From Geobacter sp. (GTDB lineage Bacteria; Desulfobacterota; Desulfuromonadia; Geobacterales; Pseudopelobacteraceae): DNA of 64,000 nucleotides. Shown here piece after piece: positions 1-11,280 of the stretch. A program made the translations under genes and the position numbers. Under the pieces are notes generated by a model that was not told the DNA's origin, did not search any database, and worked only from the letters and a program-made list of their open reading frames with translations. The DNA is taken from the NCBI GenBank assembly GCA_009684515.1, contig WKKS01000006.1, forward strand, positions 62,001-126,000, written 5' to 3'. Numbering within the stretch: position 1 is the first letter of the stretch; each line of letters begins with the position of its first letter.

Positions 1-633
1 CGGATTACGGGGGTCATCTTCAGGAATACCGGCTTCAACCTTGCCGACCAGGTCGGCTCCGACGTCAGCGCCCTTGGTGAAAATACCGCCTCCCAGACGG
101 GCGAAGATCGAAATCAGCGAGCCACCGAAGCCGAGGCCGACCAGCTGGCTGACGACATCCTTGACCGGAGCGCCCGGCATAAGCTTCTGCAGGACCATGT
201 AGTAACCTGCTACGCCCAACAGGCCCAGTCCAACCACCAGCATTCCGGTGATCGCGCCACCTTTGAAGGCTACATTGAGGGCTTTGACGATGCCGCTTTT
301 GGCGGCTTCAGTGGTGCGCACATTGGCGCGCACAGAAACAAACATACCGATAAAACCGGTCAGGCCGGAGAAAAGAGCGCCAATTGCGAAACCAATGGCT
401 GTTTTGGCACCCAGTGTTGCGAACAGGGCCACAAACATGACCGCGCCGACAAGTGCAATAATTGTGTACTGGCGCTTCATGTAAGCACCGGCGCCCTCCT
501 GGATCGCGGCAGCGATCTGCTTCATCCGGTCGTTTCCTTGCGGGAGCCCGAGAATCCATTGAGCCGAAACCAGACCATAAACAACCGCTGCGGCGGCGCA
601 GACAAGGGCAAAAACTACGGCATACTGTTCCAT
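1..633 (-). CDS. hppA: Membrane proton-translocating pyrophosphatase, N-terminal part (runs off the window)
   Basis: Reads leftward from an ATG at 633 and stays open to the window edge, so only about the first 210 residues are visible. The translation starts [20 protein letters not shown], is rich in hydrophobic helices, and carries a glycine-rich stretch with GAYMKRQY and later [20 protein letters not shown]. The latter is the signature region of K+-dependent H+/Na+-translocating pyrophosphatases, where [20 protein letters not shown] is typical. The enzyme hydrolyses cytosolic pyrophosphate to pump cations across the inner membrane. The start is set by a strong AGGAGGA ribosome site 8-9 bases upstream. 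A TTGACA element lies further upstream. The pump specificity (H+ or Na+) cannot be judged from this part. Confidence 0.93.
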   Translation of the reverse strand, partial: MEQYAVVFALVCAAAAVVYGLVSAQWILGLPQGNDRMKQIAAAIQEGAGAYMKRQYTIIALVGAVMFVALFATLGAKTAIGFAIGALFSGLTGFIGMFVSVRANVRTTEAAKSGIVKALNVAFKGGAITGMLVVGLGLLGVAGYYMVLQKLMPGAPVKDVVSQLVGLGFGGSLISIFARLGGGIFTKGADVGADLVGKVEAGIPEDDPRNP

Positions 634-709
634 TCTTCCCATTCCTCCTGTAATAAATGAACTGCTGCTGAATATTAGTATTGCCGTTAACCGGCCCAAA
701 AACACACGA

Positions 710-738
710 TAGTTAGAGAAATTGCGCCACTTTGTCAA
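710..738 (-). promoter_or_regulatory. Candidate sigma-70 promoter for hppA
   Basis: On the minus strand TTGACA (738-733) is followed after 17 bases by TAACTA (715-710). The -35 box is perfect but the -10 box is weak. It lies about 80 bases before the hppA start and diverges from the promoter of the next gene. Confidence 0.4.
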
Positions 739-771
739 GTCTAATCTCCCGTAATCCTGTCAGAACCATGC

Positions 772-800
772 TTGTCAACAGACGGTTGTCATGATATAAA
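772..800 (+). promoter_or_regulatory. Sigma-70 promoter of the CpoB/YbgF-like gene
   Basis: TTGTCA (772-777), a 17-base spacer, then TATAAA (795-800). It lies 35 bases before the ATG at 835. Because it overlaps the longer upstream reading frame, it supports the shorter start for the gene. Confidence 0.6.
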
Positions 801-834
801 CAGCACTGGTTTATTCAGTGATAAGGAGAGAAAA

Positions 835-1680
835 ATGATCAAAATACAGCATGTCGTTTTGCTTGCGGGTATGATCCTGTTTTCAGGATGCGCCACCCAG
901 AGCGCACTTGATAATGTGCGTAACGATATCGATAACATAAAAACCCGTATGTATTCGGTTGATAAAGATGTGGCAGCGGTTCGTGAAGATTCCAAACTCA
1001 GTGTTGTGGCGGTTGAGAAAGGTTTTCGATCGGATGTTGCCGCTGTGCGCAAAATGTCGGCAGACACGATGGCGACAATTGACAGTACAAAAGGCGAAAT
1101 CCGGGCGCTAAACGGCAAGCTGGACGATGTATATCTGTCGTTGAAAAAGCCGGAGGAAGATCTGGCCCGTTACCGTGAAGATGCCGACAAGCGGATCATT
1201 GTTCTGGAAGATCGAATTTTTAAACAACAGGCTGAGATAGATGAACTGAAAAAAAAGATTGAAGAGATAATTCTGGCGAGAAAAGCCGAGGCAACTCCTG
1301 CTCCACTTACTGGTGATGCGTTGTATCTGAAAGGTCTGGAAACCTTCAAGACAGGTGACATGCCGGCTGCCCGTGAGCAGTTCACCAAATTTCTGGAGCA
1401 GAATCCTCAACACGAACTGGCTGCCAATGCCCAGTTCTGGATCGGTGAGACCTACTACGGCGAAAAAAGTTATGAACCGGCAATACTGGCATACCAGGAA
1501 GTTATAAAGAACTATCCCGGCAAGGAGAAGGTTGCCGCTGCCATGCTGAAGCAGGCCATGGCCTTCAATGAAATCAATGATGGCAAGAGTGCCAAGTATG
1601 TGCTCAAAAAGCTGTTGGAAACTTTTCCGAAGAGCGAGGAGGCCAAGCGGGCCAAGGCGTTGCTGAAAGATGCCAAATAG
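835..1680 (+). CDS. cpoB: CpoB/YbgF-like TPR lipoprotein
   Basis: 281 residues. A lipoprotein signal runs from residue 1 with lipobox LFSGC (Cys19), then a long helical/coiled-coil segment (about 20-140) and C-terminal TPR-like repeats of the YbgF type (about 155-281, with GDALYLKGLETFKTGDMPAA and AQFWIGETYYGEKSYEPAI). YbgF/CpoB proteins work with the Tol-Pal system and with peptidoglycan synthesis during envelope constriction. Tol-Pal genes are not adjacent here, so that link rests on the family. The frame extends upstream to 772, but the ATG at 835 has an AAGGAGAG ribosome site and starts the signal peptide. A bidirectional terminator follows. Confidence 0.82.
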   Translation: MIKIQHVVLLAGMILFSGCATQSALDNVRNDIDNIKTRMYSVDKDVAAVREDSKLSVVAVEKGFRSDVAAVRKMSADTMATIDSTKGEIRALNGKLDDVYLSLKKPEEDLARYREDADKRIIVLEDRIFKQQAEIDELKKKIEEIILARKAEATPAPLTGDALYLKGLETFKTGDMPAAREQFTKFLEQNPQHELAANAQFWIGETYYGEKSYEPAILAYQEVIKNYPGKEKVAAAMLKQAMAFNEINDGKSAKYVLKKLLETFPKSEEAKRAKALLKDAK

Positions 1681-1695
1681 GAAGAGGATTAAAAT

Positions 1696-1745
1696 CAGAC
1701 AAAAAAAGAGGGGGCGCTTGCGAGCACCCCCTCTTTTTTTGTCTG
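1696..1745. terminator. Bidirectional intrinsic terminator
   Basis: Near-perfect inverted repeat CAGACAAAAAAAGAGGGGG / CCCCCTCTTTTTTTGTCTG around a 12-base loop. A T-run follows the stem on both strands, so it can end cpoB from the left and the his operon from the right. Confidence 0.88.
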
Positions 1746-1759
1746 CTATGGTTTAAGTG

Positions 1760-2347
1760 TTACAAAACACCTTTGGTTGACATAACGTCATTGATTCGTG
1801 AATCCAGCTGGGTGGCGGTATCCATCGCCCGGGCAAAAGCCTTGAAACAGGCTTCTATGATGTGATGCACGTTGTCGCCGTACATTACGTTGATGTGCAG
1901 GTTCAGACCGCAGTGGTTGGCGAAGGCCTGGAAGAACTCCCGTGCCAGTTCCACATCGAATTCGCCGATTTTAACCTTGGGCAGATTGACATGGTAAACC
2001 AGGTAAGGACGACCGGAGACATCCACTGCCACACTGGCCAAAGTTTCATCCATCGGTACTGTGGCCTGTCCGTAACGGCGAATTCCCTTTTTGTCTCCCA
2101 ATGCCTGCTTGAAAGCCTCACCCAGCACAATTCCTATGTCTTCCACGGTGTGATGAAAGTCGATGTCAATGTCGCCGCAGGCCTCGACTTCCATGTCGAA
2201 AAGGCCGTGGCGGGCAAACAGGTTCAGCATGTGATCCAGAAAAGGGACTGAAGTGCAGATTTTGGCCGCACCGGTTCCGTCAATTGTCAGAGATAATTTG
2301 ATTCTGGTTTCATTGGTGATTCTTTCGATGGTTGCAGTACGGCTCAT
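1760..2347 (-). CDS. hisB: Imidazoleglycerol-phosphate dehydratase
   Basis: 195 residues, the usual length of a monofunctional HisB. It dehydrates imidazole-glycerol phosphate to imidazole-acetol phosphate in histidine synthesis. Visible signatures include [13 protein letters not shown], the metal-binding [16 protein letters not shown] and the later [17 protein letters not shown]. The start [11 protein letters not shown] is chosen because CCGGAGGATATA precedes its ATG; the frame is open for 31 more codons upstream but those overlap hisC. It is the last gene of the leftward murA-his operon, 14 bases after hisC. Confidence 0.96.
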   Translation of the reverse strand: MSRTATIERITNETRIKLSLTIDGTGAAKICTSVPFLDHMLNLFARHGLFDMEVEACGDIDIDFHHTVEDIGIVLGEAFKQALGDKKGIRRYGQATVPMDETLASVAVDVSGRPYLVYHVNLPKVKIGEFDVELAREFFQAFANHCGLNLHINVMYGDNVHHIIEACFKAFARAMDTATQLDSRINDVMSTKGVL

Positions 2348-2361
2348 TATATCCTCCGGAT

Positions 2362-3414
2362 TTATCCAATCTCTTTGATAGCTGCCAGTGTGTTTTCCAT
2401 CTCCTGTTGCGTGCCGATCGAGATCCGCAGGCCATGGCATAAGAGGGGGTCGGAGAAGTATCGCACCAGGATTTTGCGCTCGAACAGGCCCTCATAAACA
2501 CGCTTGCCATTTTTGTCCGGCGGCGCCGCAAAAACATAGTTGCCTTGTGAAGGGATGACATTGTAGCCCATGGCACGCAGTTCGGCAGAAAACCATTCCC
2601 GCGTTTCACGGATCTTCAGACAGCACTCCTTGAGATACGCCTGATCCTTCAGTGCGGCTACACAGGCAGCCTGGGCCAGTCGATCAAGGTTGTAATGGTC
2701 ACGGATCTTGTCCAGGGCGGCAATCACTTCGGGACGGGCTATTGCCAGTCCCAGGCGCATGCCGGCCAAGGCATAGCTTTTGGAAAGGCTGCGTGTAACC
2801 ACCACATTGTCGTATTTTCTGACCAGTTCCAGGGCGGTGCTTCCGGCAAAGTCGGCATAGGTTTCGTCCAGCACCAGCATCCCGTTACAGCGCTGCGCCA
2901 GCTCTTCGATGTATTCAATTGGAAAGACCGGACCGAGCGGTGCATTGGGGGTGGTCAGGAAAAAGATCTTGCCCTCGTAACACTCGGGAAATCCGGCGAT
3001 GCGGAAATCATCCGTTAAACCGAAAGTGCGCACCTTGGCACCCTGGATCTCAGCCAATGTGGAGTAGTAGGAGTAGGAGGGATGGACGTAGCCAATTTCC
3101 TCTCCTTCGGCGGCAAAGGCGCGGATAAGGTTGTTGAGCACTTCGTCGGAACCATTGGCCATGATGATCCAGGCAGGATCAAAATCGTACAGTTCTCCGG
3201 CTACCTCGCGCAACTGCTGGCTGGAGGCGGAGGGGTAGGTGTGCAGGTTGGCTCCGTCCGTCCCGAGCTCGGTCAGGATGGCTTCAACTACTTTCGGTGA
3301 AGGCGGATACGAGTTTTCGTTGGTGTTGAGCTTGATCCACGAGGCGATATCCGGCGGCTGGAAGCCGGGTACATAACCTTGCATAGCGGCAATGTTGGGG
3401 CGCAGATGTTTCAT
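2362..3414 (-). CDS. hisC: Histidinol-phosphate aminotransferase
   Basis: 350 residues, fold-type I PLP aminotransferase. It transfers the glutamate amino group to imidazole-acetol phosphate. Visible are the substrate-side [12 protein letters not shown] near the N-terminus, [15 protein letters not shown], the TYADF segment, and the PLP-lysine motif [14 protein letters not shown]. The start [12 protein letters not shown] lies one base after the hisD stop, so translation is probably coupled; a longer upstream reading inside hisD is rejected. Confidence 0.95.
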   Translation of the reverse strand: MKHLRPNIAAMQGYVPGFQPPDIASWIKLNTNENSYPPSPKVVEAILTELGTDGANLHTYPSASSQQLREVAGELYDFDPAWIIMANGSDEVLNNLIRAFAAEGEEIGYVHPSYSYYSTLAEIQGAKVRTFGLTDDFRIAGFPECYEGKIFFLTTPNAPLGPVFPIEYIEELAQRCNGMLVLDETYADFAGSTALELVRKYDNVVVTRSLSKSYALAGMRLGLAIARPEVIAALDKIRDHYNLDRLAQAACVAALKDQAYLKECCLKIRETREWFSAELRAMGYNVIPSQGNYVFAAPPDKNGKRVYEGLFERKILVRYFSDPLLCHGLRISIGTQQEMENTLAAIKEIG

Positions 3415-3415
3415 G

Positions 3416-4708
3416 TTATTTCTCCAGCCGTATGCTGACCGACTTGCCATGGGCTTCCAATCCTTCAAGGCCGGCAATCCGCACGATGTCATTTCCAAGA
3501 CGCTTCAAGCCGGTTTCGGAAAAATAGACGATCGAGGATTTTTTGACGAAATCATCCACCGAGAGTGGCGAGAAGAAACGGGCCGTGCCGCCGGTCGGCA
3601 GGGTGTGGTTCGGTCCGGCCAGATAATCGCCGGCTGCTTCGGGCGTCCAGTGTCCCATGAAGATAGCACCGGCATTGGTGATCTGCGGAAGAATTGCAAA
3701 AGGATCGCTGACCGCAAGTTCCAGGTGTTCCGGGGCGATCCGGTTGGAGAAGGCGATGACCTCGTCCAGGGTTTCGGCCACGATGATGGCGCCATACTTT
3801 TCCCAGGAAGCCCGGGCAATGGTTTCTCGCGAGAGTTCTGCCAACTGACGTTCCACTTCGATTGCAACCTGTTTGCCGAACTCTCTGTCAGTTGTGATCA
3901 GGATTGACGAGGCCAATTCGTCGTGCTCGGCCTGGGAAAGCAGGTCGGCTGCGATATGGGCTGGAGTGCCGCTGCCGTCGCTGATAACGAGGATTTCGCT
4001 CGGTCCGGCAATCATATCGATACCTACCTGGCCGAAGACCAGTTGTTTGGCGGTGGCGACGTAGATGTTGCCCGGCCCGGTGATTTTATCAACTTTGGGG
4101 ATGGTTGCCGTACCGTAAGCCAGAGCGGCCACGGCCTGGGCGCCGCCGATGCGGAAGATGCGATCCACGCCGGACAGACTGGCAGCCACCAGCACATGCG
4201 GATTGATCTCGCCCCCCGGTGTGGGTGCCACCATGATGATTTCGCCGACTCCGGCCACCTTGGCCGGTATGGCGTTCATGATCACGCTGCTGGGGTAGCT
4301 GGCTTTGCCTCCCGGCACGTAGATGCCGACTCTTGAGAGCGGGGTCACCTTCTGTCCAAGCATGATGTCAGGTTCTTCAGTCGAGATCCAGGTCTGCTGC
4401 TTCTGCTTTTCGTGGAAGCGGGCCACACGTTTACAGGCCAGTTTCAATGCGGCGATATCTTCCGGGGAAACCTTGCTAAAAGCGACCTCAATTTCGGCTT
4501 TTGACACTTCGAGTTCCGATATGCAGCCGACTTCCAGTCGGTCGAATTTGCAGGTCAGCTCAAGCACCGCCGCATCTCCACGTTGGCGAACATCGGCGAT
4601 GATGTCCAGCACTGTCTGCTCCACTTCGCGACCGGATTCCTCGCTGCGGGAAAGAATGGCATCGAATTTCAGATCAAAGTCGTTATCCGTAATATCCAGA
4701 AAAAGCAT
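3416..4708 (-). CDS. hisD: Histidinol dehydrogenase
   Basis: 430 residues. A zinc enzyme that oxidises histidinol to histidine in two NAD+-dependent steps. Family signatures are present: [29 protein letters not shown], the glycine-rich [29 protein letters not shown] region, [10 protein letters not shown] (zinc/catalytic residues) and APEHLELAV. The ATG at 4708 is preceded by GGAGTAACAATA; the in-frame extension to 4783 overlaps the hisG 3' end and has no good ribosome site. Order hisG-hisD-hisC-hisB. Confidence 0.96.
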   Translation of the reverse strand: MLFLDITDNDFDLKFDAILSRSEESGREVEQTVLDIIADVRQRGDAAVLELTCKFDRLEVGCISELEVSKAEIEVAFSKVSPEDIAALKLACKRVARFHEKQKQQTWISTEEPDIMLGQKVTPLSRVGIYVPGGKASYPSSVIMNAIPAKVAGVGEIIMVAPTPGGEINPHVLVAASLSGVDRIFRIGGAQAVAALAYGTATIPKVDKITGPGNIYVATAKQLVFGQVGIDMIAGPSEILVISDGSGTPAHIAADLLSQAEHDELASSILITTDREFGKQVAIEVERQLAELSRETIARASWEKYGAIIVAETLDEVIAFSNRIAPEHLELAVSDPFAILPQITNAGAIFMGHWTPEAAGDYLAGPNHTLPTGGTARFFSPLSVDDFVKKSSIVYFSETGLKRLGNDIVRIAGLEGLEAHGKSVSIRLEK

Positions 4709-4757
4709 TATTGTTACTCCGTTTTGTATTCTTTGGAATTCCGGCCCGGTGCCCCGG

Positions 4758-5405
4758 TCATGAATTCTGTAAAACTTTTTCAAGCCCCTGAATGATTTCC
4801 GAAATGCGCTTGTGCTTGGTTTTCAGGCTGGCCCGGTTGACAATCAGACGGGTGGTTATTTCGGCGATATCCTCCACCTCCACCAGTCCGTTCTGCCGCA
4901 TGGTTTCACCGGTTGAGACAAGATCTACAATCCGCTCCGCCAGCCCGACCAGAGGAGCCAGTTCGATTGAACCGTAGAGCTTGATGATTTCGACCTGAAT
5001 TCCCTTCGCAGCGAAAAACTTTTCGGTTACGTTGGGATACTTGGTCGCGATGCGAATATGCGACCAACCGGAAGGATCGTCGTTTTCCGCCAGATTGGCC
5101 GGTTCGGCCACCATCATGCGGCAATATCCGAACTTCAAGTCCAGCGGCTCATAAACGTCCTTGCCCTGTTCCATCAGCGTGTCCTTGCCGACAACGCCCA
5201 GGTCGGCGCTGCCGTATTCGACATAAGTCGGCACGTCAGTGGCCCGCACAATCATGTAGCGGATCTTCTGCTGGCTGTTTTCAAAGATCAGCTTGCGGGA
5301 ATCGGAAAGCAGTTCGCGGCAATCGATTCCGATTTTACCGAACAGTTCAACCGATTCTTCCAGGATGCGTCCCTTGGGGATTGCTATCGTTATCCAGTCG
5401 TTCAT
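4758..5405 (-). CDS. hisG: ATP phosphoribosyltransferase, short (HisG-S) form
   Basis: 215 residues, starting [19 protein letters not shown]. It catalyses the first step of histidine synthesis, ATP plus PRPP to phosphoribosyl-ATP. The length matches the short form, which lacks the C-terminal regulatory domain of about 80 residues and in known organisms needs HisZ for activity and feedback control. The motif [16 protein letters not shown] (close to the PRPP-binding region ExLVDLVxTGxTLxxNxL) is seen near residue 160. hisZ is not in this window. The start overlaps the murA stop as ATGA. Confidence 0.95.
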   Translation of the reverse strand: MNDWITIAIPKGRILEESVELFGKIGIDCRELLSDSRKLIFENSQQKIRYMIVRATDVPTYVEYGSADLGVVGKDTLMEQGKDVYEPLDLKFGYCRMMVAEPANLAENDDPSGWSHIRIATKYPNVTEKFFAAKGIQVEIIKLYGSIELAPLVGLAERIVDLVSTGETMRQNGLVEVEDIAEITTRLIVNRASLKTKHKRISEIIQGLEKVLQNS

Positions 5406-6655
5406 TCTTTTACCCTTTGAATATCAGCGCCAAGTCCGGCCAGTTTTTTCTCGATTGATTCATAACCGCGATCCAGGTGGTAGATGCGGGTGACTTCCGT
5501 GGTCCCCTCGGCTGCCAGACCTGCCAGAATCAGTGATGCCGAAGCGCGAAGATCGGTGGCCATCACCGGTGCGCCGGAGAGTTTTTTGACCCCTTTGACC
5601 GTCGAGGTGTTTCCCTCGATTGTGATGTCGGCGCCGAAGCGCTGCAATTCGGAAACATGCATGAAACGGTTTTCAAAAATGTTTTCCGAAATGACACTGG
5701 CCCCGTCGGCCACACACATCATGGCCATGAACTGGGCCTGCATGTCAGTCGGGAAACCGGGGTAGGGGCGGGTTTTGATGTTGATGCTGTTTATCTTTTT
5801 GGGTCCCTTGACACGCACGACACCGTCGCGGCTGGTAATTTCAACGCCGGCATCCTGCATCTTGAACGCCAGTGCGTCCAGGTGTTCCAGTTTCATGCGG
5901 TTGATCTTGATGTCCCCGCCGGTCATGGCGGAGGCGATCATAAAGGTACCGGCTTCGATGCGGTCCGGCATGACTTCATAATTGGCTGCCGACAGTTCCG
6001 AAACGCCCTGAATGTAGATTGTGTCAGTGCCCGCTCCTTCGATCTTGGCTCCCATCCGGTTCAGATAGTGGGCCAGGTCAACAATTTCCGGCTCACGGGC
6101 CGAATTTTCAAGCACCGTTTCGCCCTTGGCGGTGGCGGCGGCCATCATCAGGTGCTCGGTGCCGCCCACGGTGGAGACGTCAAAATTGATGCGGGCGCCC
6201 TTCAGGCGTTTGCAGCGGGCCTCCACATAACCATGCTCCAGGACTATTTCGGCGCCGAGAGCCTGAAGTCCTTTCAAGTGCAGGTTGATTGGCCGGGCGC
6301 CGATGGCGCAGCCTCCCGGCAGCGAGACCCGCGCTTTGCCGAAGCGGGCCAGCAGCGGTCCCAGGACCAGCACCGAGGCGCGCATGGTCTTGACCAGGTC
6401 GTAGGTGGCTTCGTGGCTGTTGATGCCGGAGGTATCAATCTTGACAATATTCCCGTTGCCCTCAACCTGTGCGCCAAGCGATTCCAGGACTTTGATGGTT
6501 GTGTTGATGTCGCGCAGAAACGGAACGTTGCTGATCTGATTGACGCCCGGTGCCAGAATTGTTGCAACAAAGATTGGCAGAGCGGCATTTTTCGAACCGC
6601 TGACAGTTACCTCGCCCTTGAGCTTTTTTCCGCCTTTGATAATGAGCTTGTCCAA
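5402..6655 (-). CDS. murA: UDP-N-acetylglucosamine 1-carboxyvinyltransferase
   Basis: 417 residues, standard MurA length. It transfers enolpyruvate from PEP to UDP-GlcNAc, the first committed step of peptidoglycan synthesis, in the cytoplasm. The N-terminal [20 protein letters not shown] and the active-site loop [16 protein letters not shown] with catalytic Cys116 are present; a Cys here is the fosfomycin-sensitive type. The later [12 protein letters not shown] and [18 protein letters not shown] are also typical. First gene of the leftward murA-hisGDCB operon, overlapping hisG by 4 bases. The 254 bases upstream (6656-6909) hold no gene that I can see. Confidence 0.96.
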   Translation of the reverse strand: MDKLIIKGGKKLKGEVTVSGSKNAALPIFVATILAPGVNQISNVPFLRDINTTIKVLESLGAQVEGNGNIVKIDTSGINSHEATYDLVKTMRASVLVLGPLLARFGKARVSLPGGCAIGARPINLHLKGLQALGAEIVLEHGYVEARCKRLKGARINFDVSTVGGTEHLMMAAATAKGETVLENSAREPEIVDLAHYLNRMGAKIEGAGTDTIYIQGVSELSAANYEVMPDRIEAGTFMIASAMTGGDIKINRMKLEHLDALAFKMQDAGVEITSRDGVVRVKGPKKINSINIKTRPYPGFPTDMQAQFMAMMCVADGASVISENIFENRFMHVSELQRFGADITIEGNTSTVKGVKKLSGAPVMATDLRASASLILAGLAAEGTTEVTRIYHLDRGYESIEKKLAGLGADIQRVKE

Positions 6656-6909
6656 AAAAGTACCCCTTTAATCTTCTACCCGGTTGATTGCGAAAAGTGC
6701 ATTTACGAAATTCGGCCATAATACTTGATGGTCCGGTTCTTGTCCAAATAAAAGTTGGCAAAATGCATTTGAAAACGGGAGATATCATGCCCGTCTGCCG
6801 CGATAGAATATTGCGATATGCGCCGAATTTGAGCTGTGATATTACAGCATAACTATGTTATTGTCGCAGCATTGGCAGTAATAGATACAGCTGTGGTACC
6901 GGATCTGAT

Positions 6910-9900
6910 ATGCCCGCCTTCACGTTCAAAACCAAAGTTACGCTGATATTTCCTGTCGTGATTACCATTGTCATGGCCGGGATTCTTTTTTTGATGCATT
7001 CCATGCTGCAAACTTACATAAAAAAGAGCATTTCCAGCCACCAATATCAGATTGTCTCGCTGTTGGCAGACGATATAGATCAAAGTATCTCTTCTAATCA
7101 AAATGCACTGGTTATCATAGCGGGTCGTGTCACGGCGGAAACTGTGAAAGAGCCCAAACAGGCTTTGAAATATCTGCAGAGCCAAAGTGAACACCTGGAC
7201 TATTTTGATAACGGTTTGTACCTGTTTGATCATGCCGGGCGGATCATTGCGGATACAGCCCTGGGATTGGCGCGTTCCGGTCAGGATTATTCATTCAGGG
7301 AATATCTGAAACAGACCAACGCCTCCGGCAAACCTTTTATTTCAGACCCCTACGAATCAGCCCAGTCCCACCATCATCCATCGATCATGTTTACCGTGCC
7401 GATCTTCAATAATGACGGTTCATTGCTGGCAACCCTCGGTGGAAGCATTGATCTGATTCATTCATCACTGGTTGAAAGGTTGTCGAAAGTCAAGTTGACC
7501 AGGGGTGGCTACGTTTATCTCTACAGTAAAGATCGCATGCTGATCTCGCATCCTGACAAAGAGCGCATTATGAAACGGGATGTGCCGCTGGGTGCCAACA
7601 AGCTGTTCGATAAGGCGATCGAAGGATTTGAAGGTACCGAAGAAACGGTAACCTCGCGTGGCCTGCGCACTCTGTCATCGTTCAGGCATCTGAAAACCAA
7701 AAACTGGATCATCGCAGCCAATTATCCGATTGTTGAGGCATACGCGCCGCTCTACAAGCTGAGAAATGCATTTCTAATTACCCTGCCGCTTCTATCCCTG
7801 GCTCTCTTCTGGTTTATGCGACGTCACTTAAATCGATTGACGGATCCAATAATCAATCTTACCCGCCATGTCGAAGAACTTGGTCATAAATCCGGCAAAG
7901 ACAGAATGTTTCCATCGCAGGGAGCCGATGAAGTTGCCGTGCTGGGGCGGAAATTCAACGACCTCGTTCTTGAGAATGACCGGCAGAGAGAAACTCTGCT
8001 GGCCGACCTTGAACGGCGTGAAGAGATCGACTCGCACTTGCAGCGTCAAAATGAATATCTGCAGGCATTGCACGAAACAACTGTAGGCCTGATCAGCCGA
8101 CTGGACGTAGCCGATCTGCTACAGGCAATTGTCATCCGGGCCGGAAAGCTGATCGGCACAGAGCACTGCTTTGTTTATATGAAAAATCTGGCCGGCACGG
8201 AAATGGAGATGGTTTTTCAGAGCGGAGTCTATGACCGGCTGACACATCATCCGATTAAACCGGGAGAGGGGGTCGCCGGTCGCGTCTGGAATAGTGGCAT
8301 GCCGTTACATGTCGAAGATTATAATCTTTGGGAAGGACGCCTGCCAATCCCGGACCGGGATATTCTGCACGCCATGGCGGGGGTGCCGCTCAAGTCTGCT
8401 GATGAAGTTGTGGGTGTTCTCGGGTTGTCGTTTGTCGATCTGGATATGGTTTTTAGTGACGATCAGATGAATATCCTCTCCCGTTTTGGCGAGCTGGCCT
8501 CCCTGGCCCTGGAAAATGCCAGGCTGAGCGAGGAATCCAGGCGTGAGCTGGCTGAACGGAAAAAAGCGGAGGAACGTCTGCGTAAGCTCTCTGTGGCTGT
8601 GGAGCAGAGTCCCGCTTCAATTATCATTACTGACACCTCCGGCAGGATTGAATACGTTAATCCGCACTTTACGACGCTGACCGGCTACACTGAAGAGGAA
8701 ATTGTTGGTAAAAATCCGAGCATACTCAAAACCGGCGACACCAGTCATGAAGAATATCGCCTGCTTTGGGAAACCATTTTGTCTGTTGGCGAATGGCGGG
8801 GTGAGTTCCATAACCGTAAAAAAAATGGCGAGCTGTATTGGGAACAAGCCCTGATAGCACCGATACGTGATGAAAACGGTGTCACCACCCATTTTATCTG
8901 CATCAAAGAAGACATCACCGATCGAAAACAGCTTGAAAATCAATTGCGCCATTCACAGAAAATGGAGGCCATTGGCCAGTTGGCAGGCGGCATCGCCCAC
9001 GATTTTAACAATATTCTGACGGCAATTATCGGTTATTCCAGTATCATTCAGCTCAAATTACCAAGCGAGAGCCCCTTGAAAAGAAATGCCGATCAGATCG
9101 TGGCTTCGGCCGAACGGGGCGCCACTCTCACTCAGGGATTATTGGCATTCAGTCGCAAACAGGCTACCAATCTATACGTGGTTGATCTCAATGAAATCCT
9201 CAGCCGGCTTCAGCAGCTGCTGTACAGATTGATCAGTGAGGATATCAATCTTGAGTTGTATCTGGCGCCGGAGCCGCTTCCGGTCATGGCGGACAGTGTT
9301 CAGATTGAACAGATATTGATGAATCTGGTCACCAACGCCCGTGATGCCCTTCCCAAAGGTGGCACAATCTCCATTACAGCTGAAACGATACTTGTTGATA
9401 ACGATTTCATAATCTCTGAAGGATTCGGCAGGAGCGGCTATTACGCCCTGATGACCGTAACCGACAACGGCGAAGGTATGGACGAGGATGTCGTCAAGCA
9501 TATCTTCGAACCATTTTACACAACCAGGGAAGTTGGCAAGGGAACCGGCCTGGGGCTCTCGATTGTGTATGGAATCATAAAAAAACATAACGGATATATA
9601 ACCTGTCAGAGTACCGCCGGAATTGGGACTTCGATTAAAGTATACTTGCCTCTTCTGTCGGAAAACCTGGTGCCTGAAACCATAAAAGCCGAAAATAAAG
9701 CCGCGTTCAATCGTGAAAGTGACGTTATTCTTGTTGCTGAAGATGACGAATCTACCCGCTCGCTCACCAGGAAAATCCTGGAAGAGTTCGGATATGTGGT
9801 TTTGGAAGCCCAGGACGGCAAGGAAGCATTGGAGATGTTCAGGAATAACAGAAATTCAATAAATCTGGTTATGCTGGATGTGGTCATGCCGAATCTTAAC

Positions 9901-10089
9901 GGTCGCGAAGTTTTTGATGAGATACGGCTATTGGATCCTTCGGCCAAAGTGCTCTTCTGCAGCGGTTACTCCGAAGATGTGGTTGTCAGGCAAAGCGGGT
10001 TTAAAAACGGGCTGGATTATCTGGTAAAGCCATTTTCACCCAAGGAGCTGCTGATGAAAATACGTGAGGTTCTGGACAATGGAAAATAA
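6910..10089 (+). CDS. Hybrid sensor histidine kinase (Cache-HAMP-GAF-PAS-HisKA-HATPase-REC)
   Basis: 1059 residues. Visible order: membrane helix about 10-33; extracytoplasmic Cache-type sensor about 35-285 ([13 protein letters not shown]..., then GGSIDL); second helix about 288-305; HAMP; GAF about 390-535; PAS/PAC about 555-670 ([20 protein letters not shown]); HisKA with phospho-His697 in [14 protein letters not shown]; HATPase with N box [10 protein letters not shown] and [12 protein letters not shown]; and a receiver domain with Asp990 (MLDVVMPN). The HDFNN H-box and single C-terminal receiver are typical of hybrid kinases in this group. The ligand is unknown. It overlaps the following HD-GYP gene by 11 bases, so the two probably form one signalling pair. 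Confidence 0.9.
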   Translation: MPAFTFKTKVTLIFPVVITIVMAGILFLMHSMLQTYIKKSISSHQYQIVSLLADDIDQSISSNQNALVIIAGRVTAETVKEPKQALKYLQSQSEHLDYFDNGLYLFDHAGRIIADTALGLARSGQDYSFREYLKQTNASGKPFISDPYESAQSHHHPSIMFTVPIFNNDGSLLATLGGSIDLIHSSLVERLSKVKLTRGGYVYLYSKDRMLISHPDKERIMKRDVPLGANKLFDKAIEGFEGTEETVTSRGLRTLSSFRHLKTKNWIIAANYPIVEAYAPLYKLRNAFLITLPLLSLALFWFMRRHLNRLTDPIINLTRHVEELGHKSGKDRMFPSQGADEVAVLGRKFNDLVLENDRQRETLLADLERREEIDSHLQRQNEYLQALHETTVGLISRLDVADLLQAIVIRAGKLIGTEHCFVYMKNLAGTEMEMVFQSGVYDRLTHHPIKPGEGVAGRVWNSGMPLHVEDYNLWEGRLPIPDRDILHAMAGVPLKSADEVVGVLGLSFVDLDMVFSDDQMNILSRFGELASLALENARLSEESRRELAERKKAEERLRKLSVAVEQSPASIIITDTSGRIEYVNPHFTTLTGYTEEEIVGKNPSILKTGDTSHEEYRLLWETILSVGEWRGEFHNRKKNGELYWEQALIAPIRDENGVTTHFICIKEDITDRKQLENQLRHSQKMEAIGQLAGGIAHDFNNILTAIIGYSSIIQLKLPSESPLKRNADQIVASAERGATLTQGLLAFSRKQATNLYVVDLNEILSRLQQLLYRLISEDINLELYLAPEPLPVMADSVQIEQILMNLVTNARDALPKGGTISITAETILVDNDFIISEGFGRSGYYALMTVTDNGEGMDEDVVKHIFEPFYTTREVGKGTGLGLSIVYGIIKKHNGYITCQSTAGIGTSIKVYLPLLSENLVPETIKAENKAAFNRESDVILVAEDDESTRSLTRKILEEFGYVVLEAQDGKEALEMFRNNRNSINLVMLDVVMPNLNGREVFDEIRLLDPSAKVLFCSGYSEDVVVRQSGFKNGLDYLVKPFSPKELLMKIREVLDNGK

Positions 10090-11152
10090 TAGCGCCGGAA
10101 AAATATTTGTTGTGGATGACGACCGCTTTGTACTGGAAGGCGTGACGACTCTTTTGACAGAATATGGATTCAATGTAAGTTCATTCACCAGCGGCCATGA
10201 AGCCATCAAGAAGTTTATTATGGAACCGGTAGATCTTGTTTTGACGGACATCAATATGCCGGCCATGGACGGATTGGAATTGTTGGAAAAGATCCGATTT
10301 CTGGACCGCGAAACCCCGGTTGTGCTGATGACCGCCTATGCCGGACTGGATGTGGCTGTCAAGGCTATCCAGAAGGGGGCCTTCGATTTCATCATCAAAC
10401 CCTATCGCCCTCAGTATCTGATACATGCCGTTGAAAAAGGGGTGAATTACAAACGACTGACCCAGATCGAAAAAAATTACAAGATCGAGCTTGAACGGAC
10501 CGTGGAGAAACGCACTGCCGAGCTTAATGCAGCCCTCGGCGAAATAACCAACATGAGCCGCGAAATCATCGAGCGGCTGACGGCAGCAGCAGAATTGCGC
10601 GACGAAGATACCGGCCTGCACATCTCTCGCATCGGCATGTACGCCAAACGCCTGGCTCAGCACATGATGATGGATGATGAATTTGTGGATGACATATCGG
10701 TCGCCAGCGCGATGCATGATGTCGGCAAAATCGGCATTCCCGACTCAATCCTGCTCAAACCGGCGGCCCTGACGGCGGAAGAATTCAGCATCATCAAACA
10801 GCATACAACAATCGGGGAGCGAATCCTGAAAGGGTCGCCCCACAACATGCTCAAGATGGGAGCTGTAATTGCGGCCACTCACCACGAGCGCTGGGACGGA
10901 ACCGGCTATCCAGTCGGACTCAAAGGGGAACAGGCACCGCTGGCCGGCAGAATGGTGATGCTGGTCGACCAATATGACGCCCTGCGCAACAGTCGTGTCT
11001 ACAAGCCGGGCTTCGACCACGCCAAAACCTGTGACATCATCCTGAACGGTGACGGGAGGACAATGCCGTCCCACTTTGACCCTAAAATTCTGGAAGCTTT
11101 CAGTGAAATAAAGGATGATTTTGCGGAGATATTTGATAATAGCCAGGGGTGA
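10079..11152 (+). CDS. Response regulator with HD-GYP phosphodiesterase domain
   Basis: 357 residues from the ATG at 10079, which overlaps the kinase gene. N-terminal receiver with acidic triad DDD near residue 13 and phospho-Asp57 (LVLTDINMP); coiled-coil linker about 130-175; then HD-GYP with His213-Asp214 ([17 protein letters not shown]) and [11 protein letters not shown] (GYP at 276-278). HD-GYP proteins hydrolyse c-di-GMP to GMP or pGpG in the cytoplasm. All metal-binding positions that I can recognise are kept, so activity is likely. The neighbour suggests that the hybrid kinase phosphorylates it. A terminator follows about 30 bases after the stop. Confidence 0.9.
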   Translation: MENNSAGKIFVVDDDRFVLEGVTTLLTEYGFNVSSFTSGHEAIKKFIMEPVDLVLTDINMPAMDGLELLEKIRFLDRETPVVLMTAYAGLDVAVKAIQKGAFDFIIKPYRPQYLIHAVEKGVNYKRLTQIEKNYKIELERTVEKRTAELNAALGEITNMSREIIERLTAAAELRDEDTGLHISRIGMYAKRLAQHMMMDDEFVDDISVASAMHDVGKIGIPDSILLKPAALTAEEFSIIKQHTTIGERILKGSPHNMLKMGAVIAATHHERWDGTGYPVGLKGEQAPLAGRMVMLVDQYDALRNSRVYKPGFDHAKTCDIILNGDGRTMPSHFDPKILEAFSEIKDDFAEIFDNSQG

Positions 11153-11182
11153 GTGGTTATAAAGCTAGAACAAGTTTCAGGA

Positions 11183-11217
11183 AAAGGCCGGATCGTGCAA
11201 GCGATTTGGCCTTTTTT
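11183..11217 (+). terminator. Intrinsic terminator after the HD-GYP gene
   Basis: AAAGGCC ... GGCCTTTTTT with an inner GATCG/CGATT pairing, followed by a T-run. Ends the kinase/HD-GYP transcript. Confidence 0.7.
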
Positions 11218-11280
11218 ATTAGCTGAATTTATTGTGCGACTTATTATGTCATATAGTCGTGGTATGGTGTGAGCAATGAA

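Noticed and set aside
5657..6721. 354-codon frame antisense to murA
   Set aside because: It lies fully against a well-conserved MurA gene and shows no domain of its own; GC-rich third positions create such shadows.
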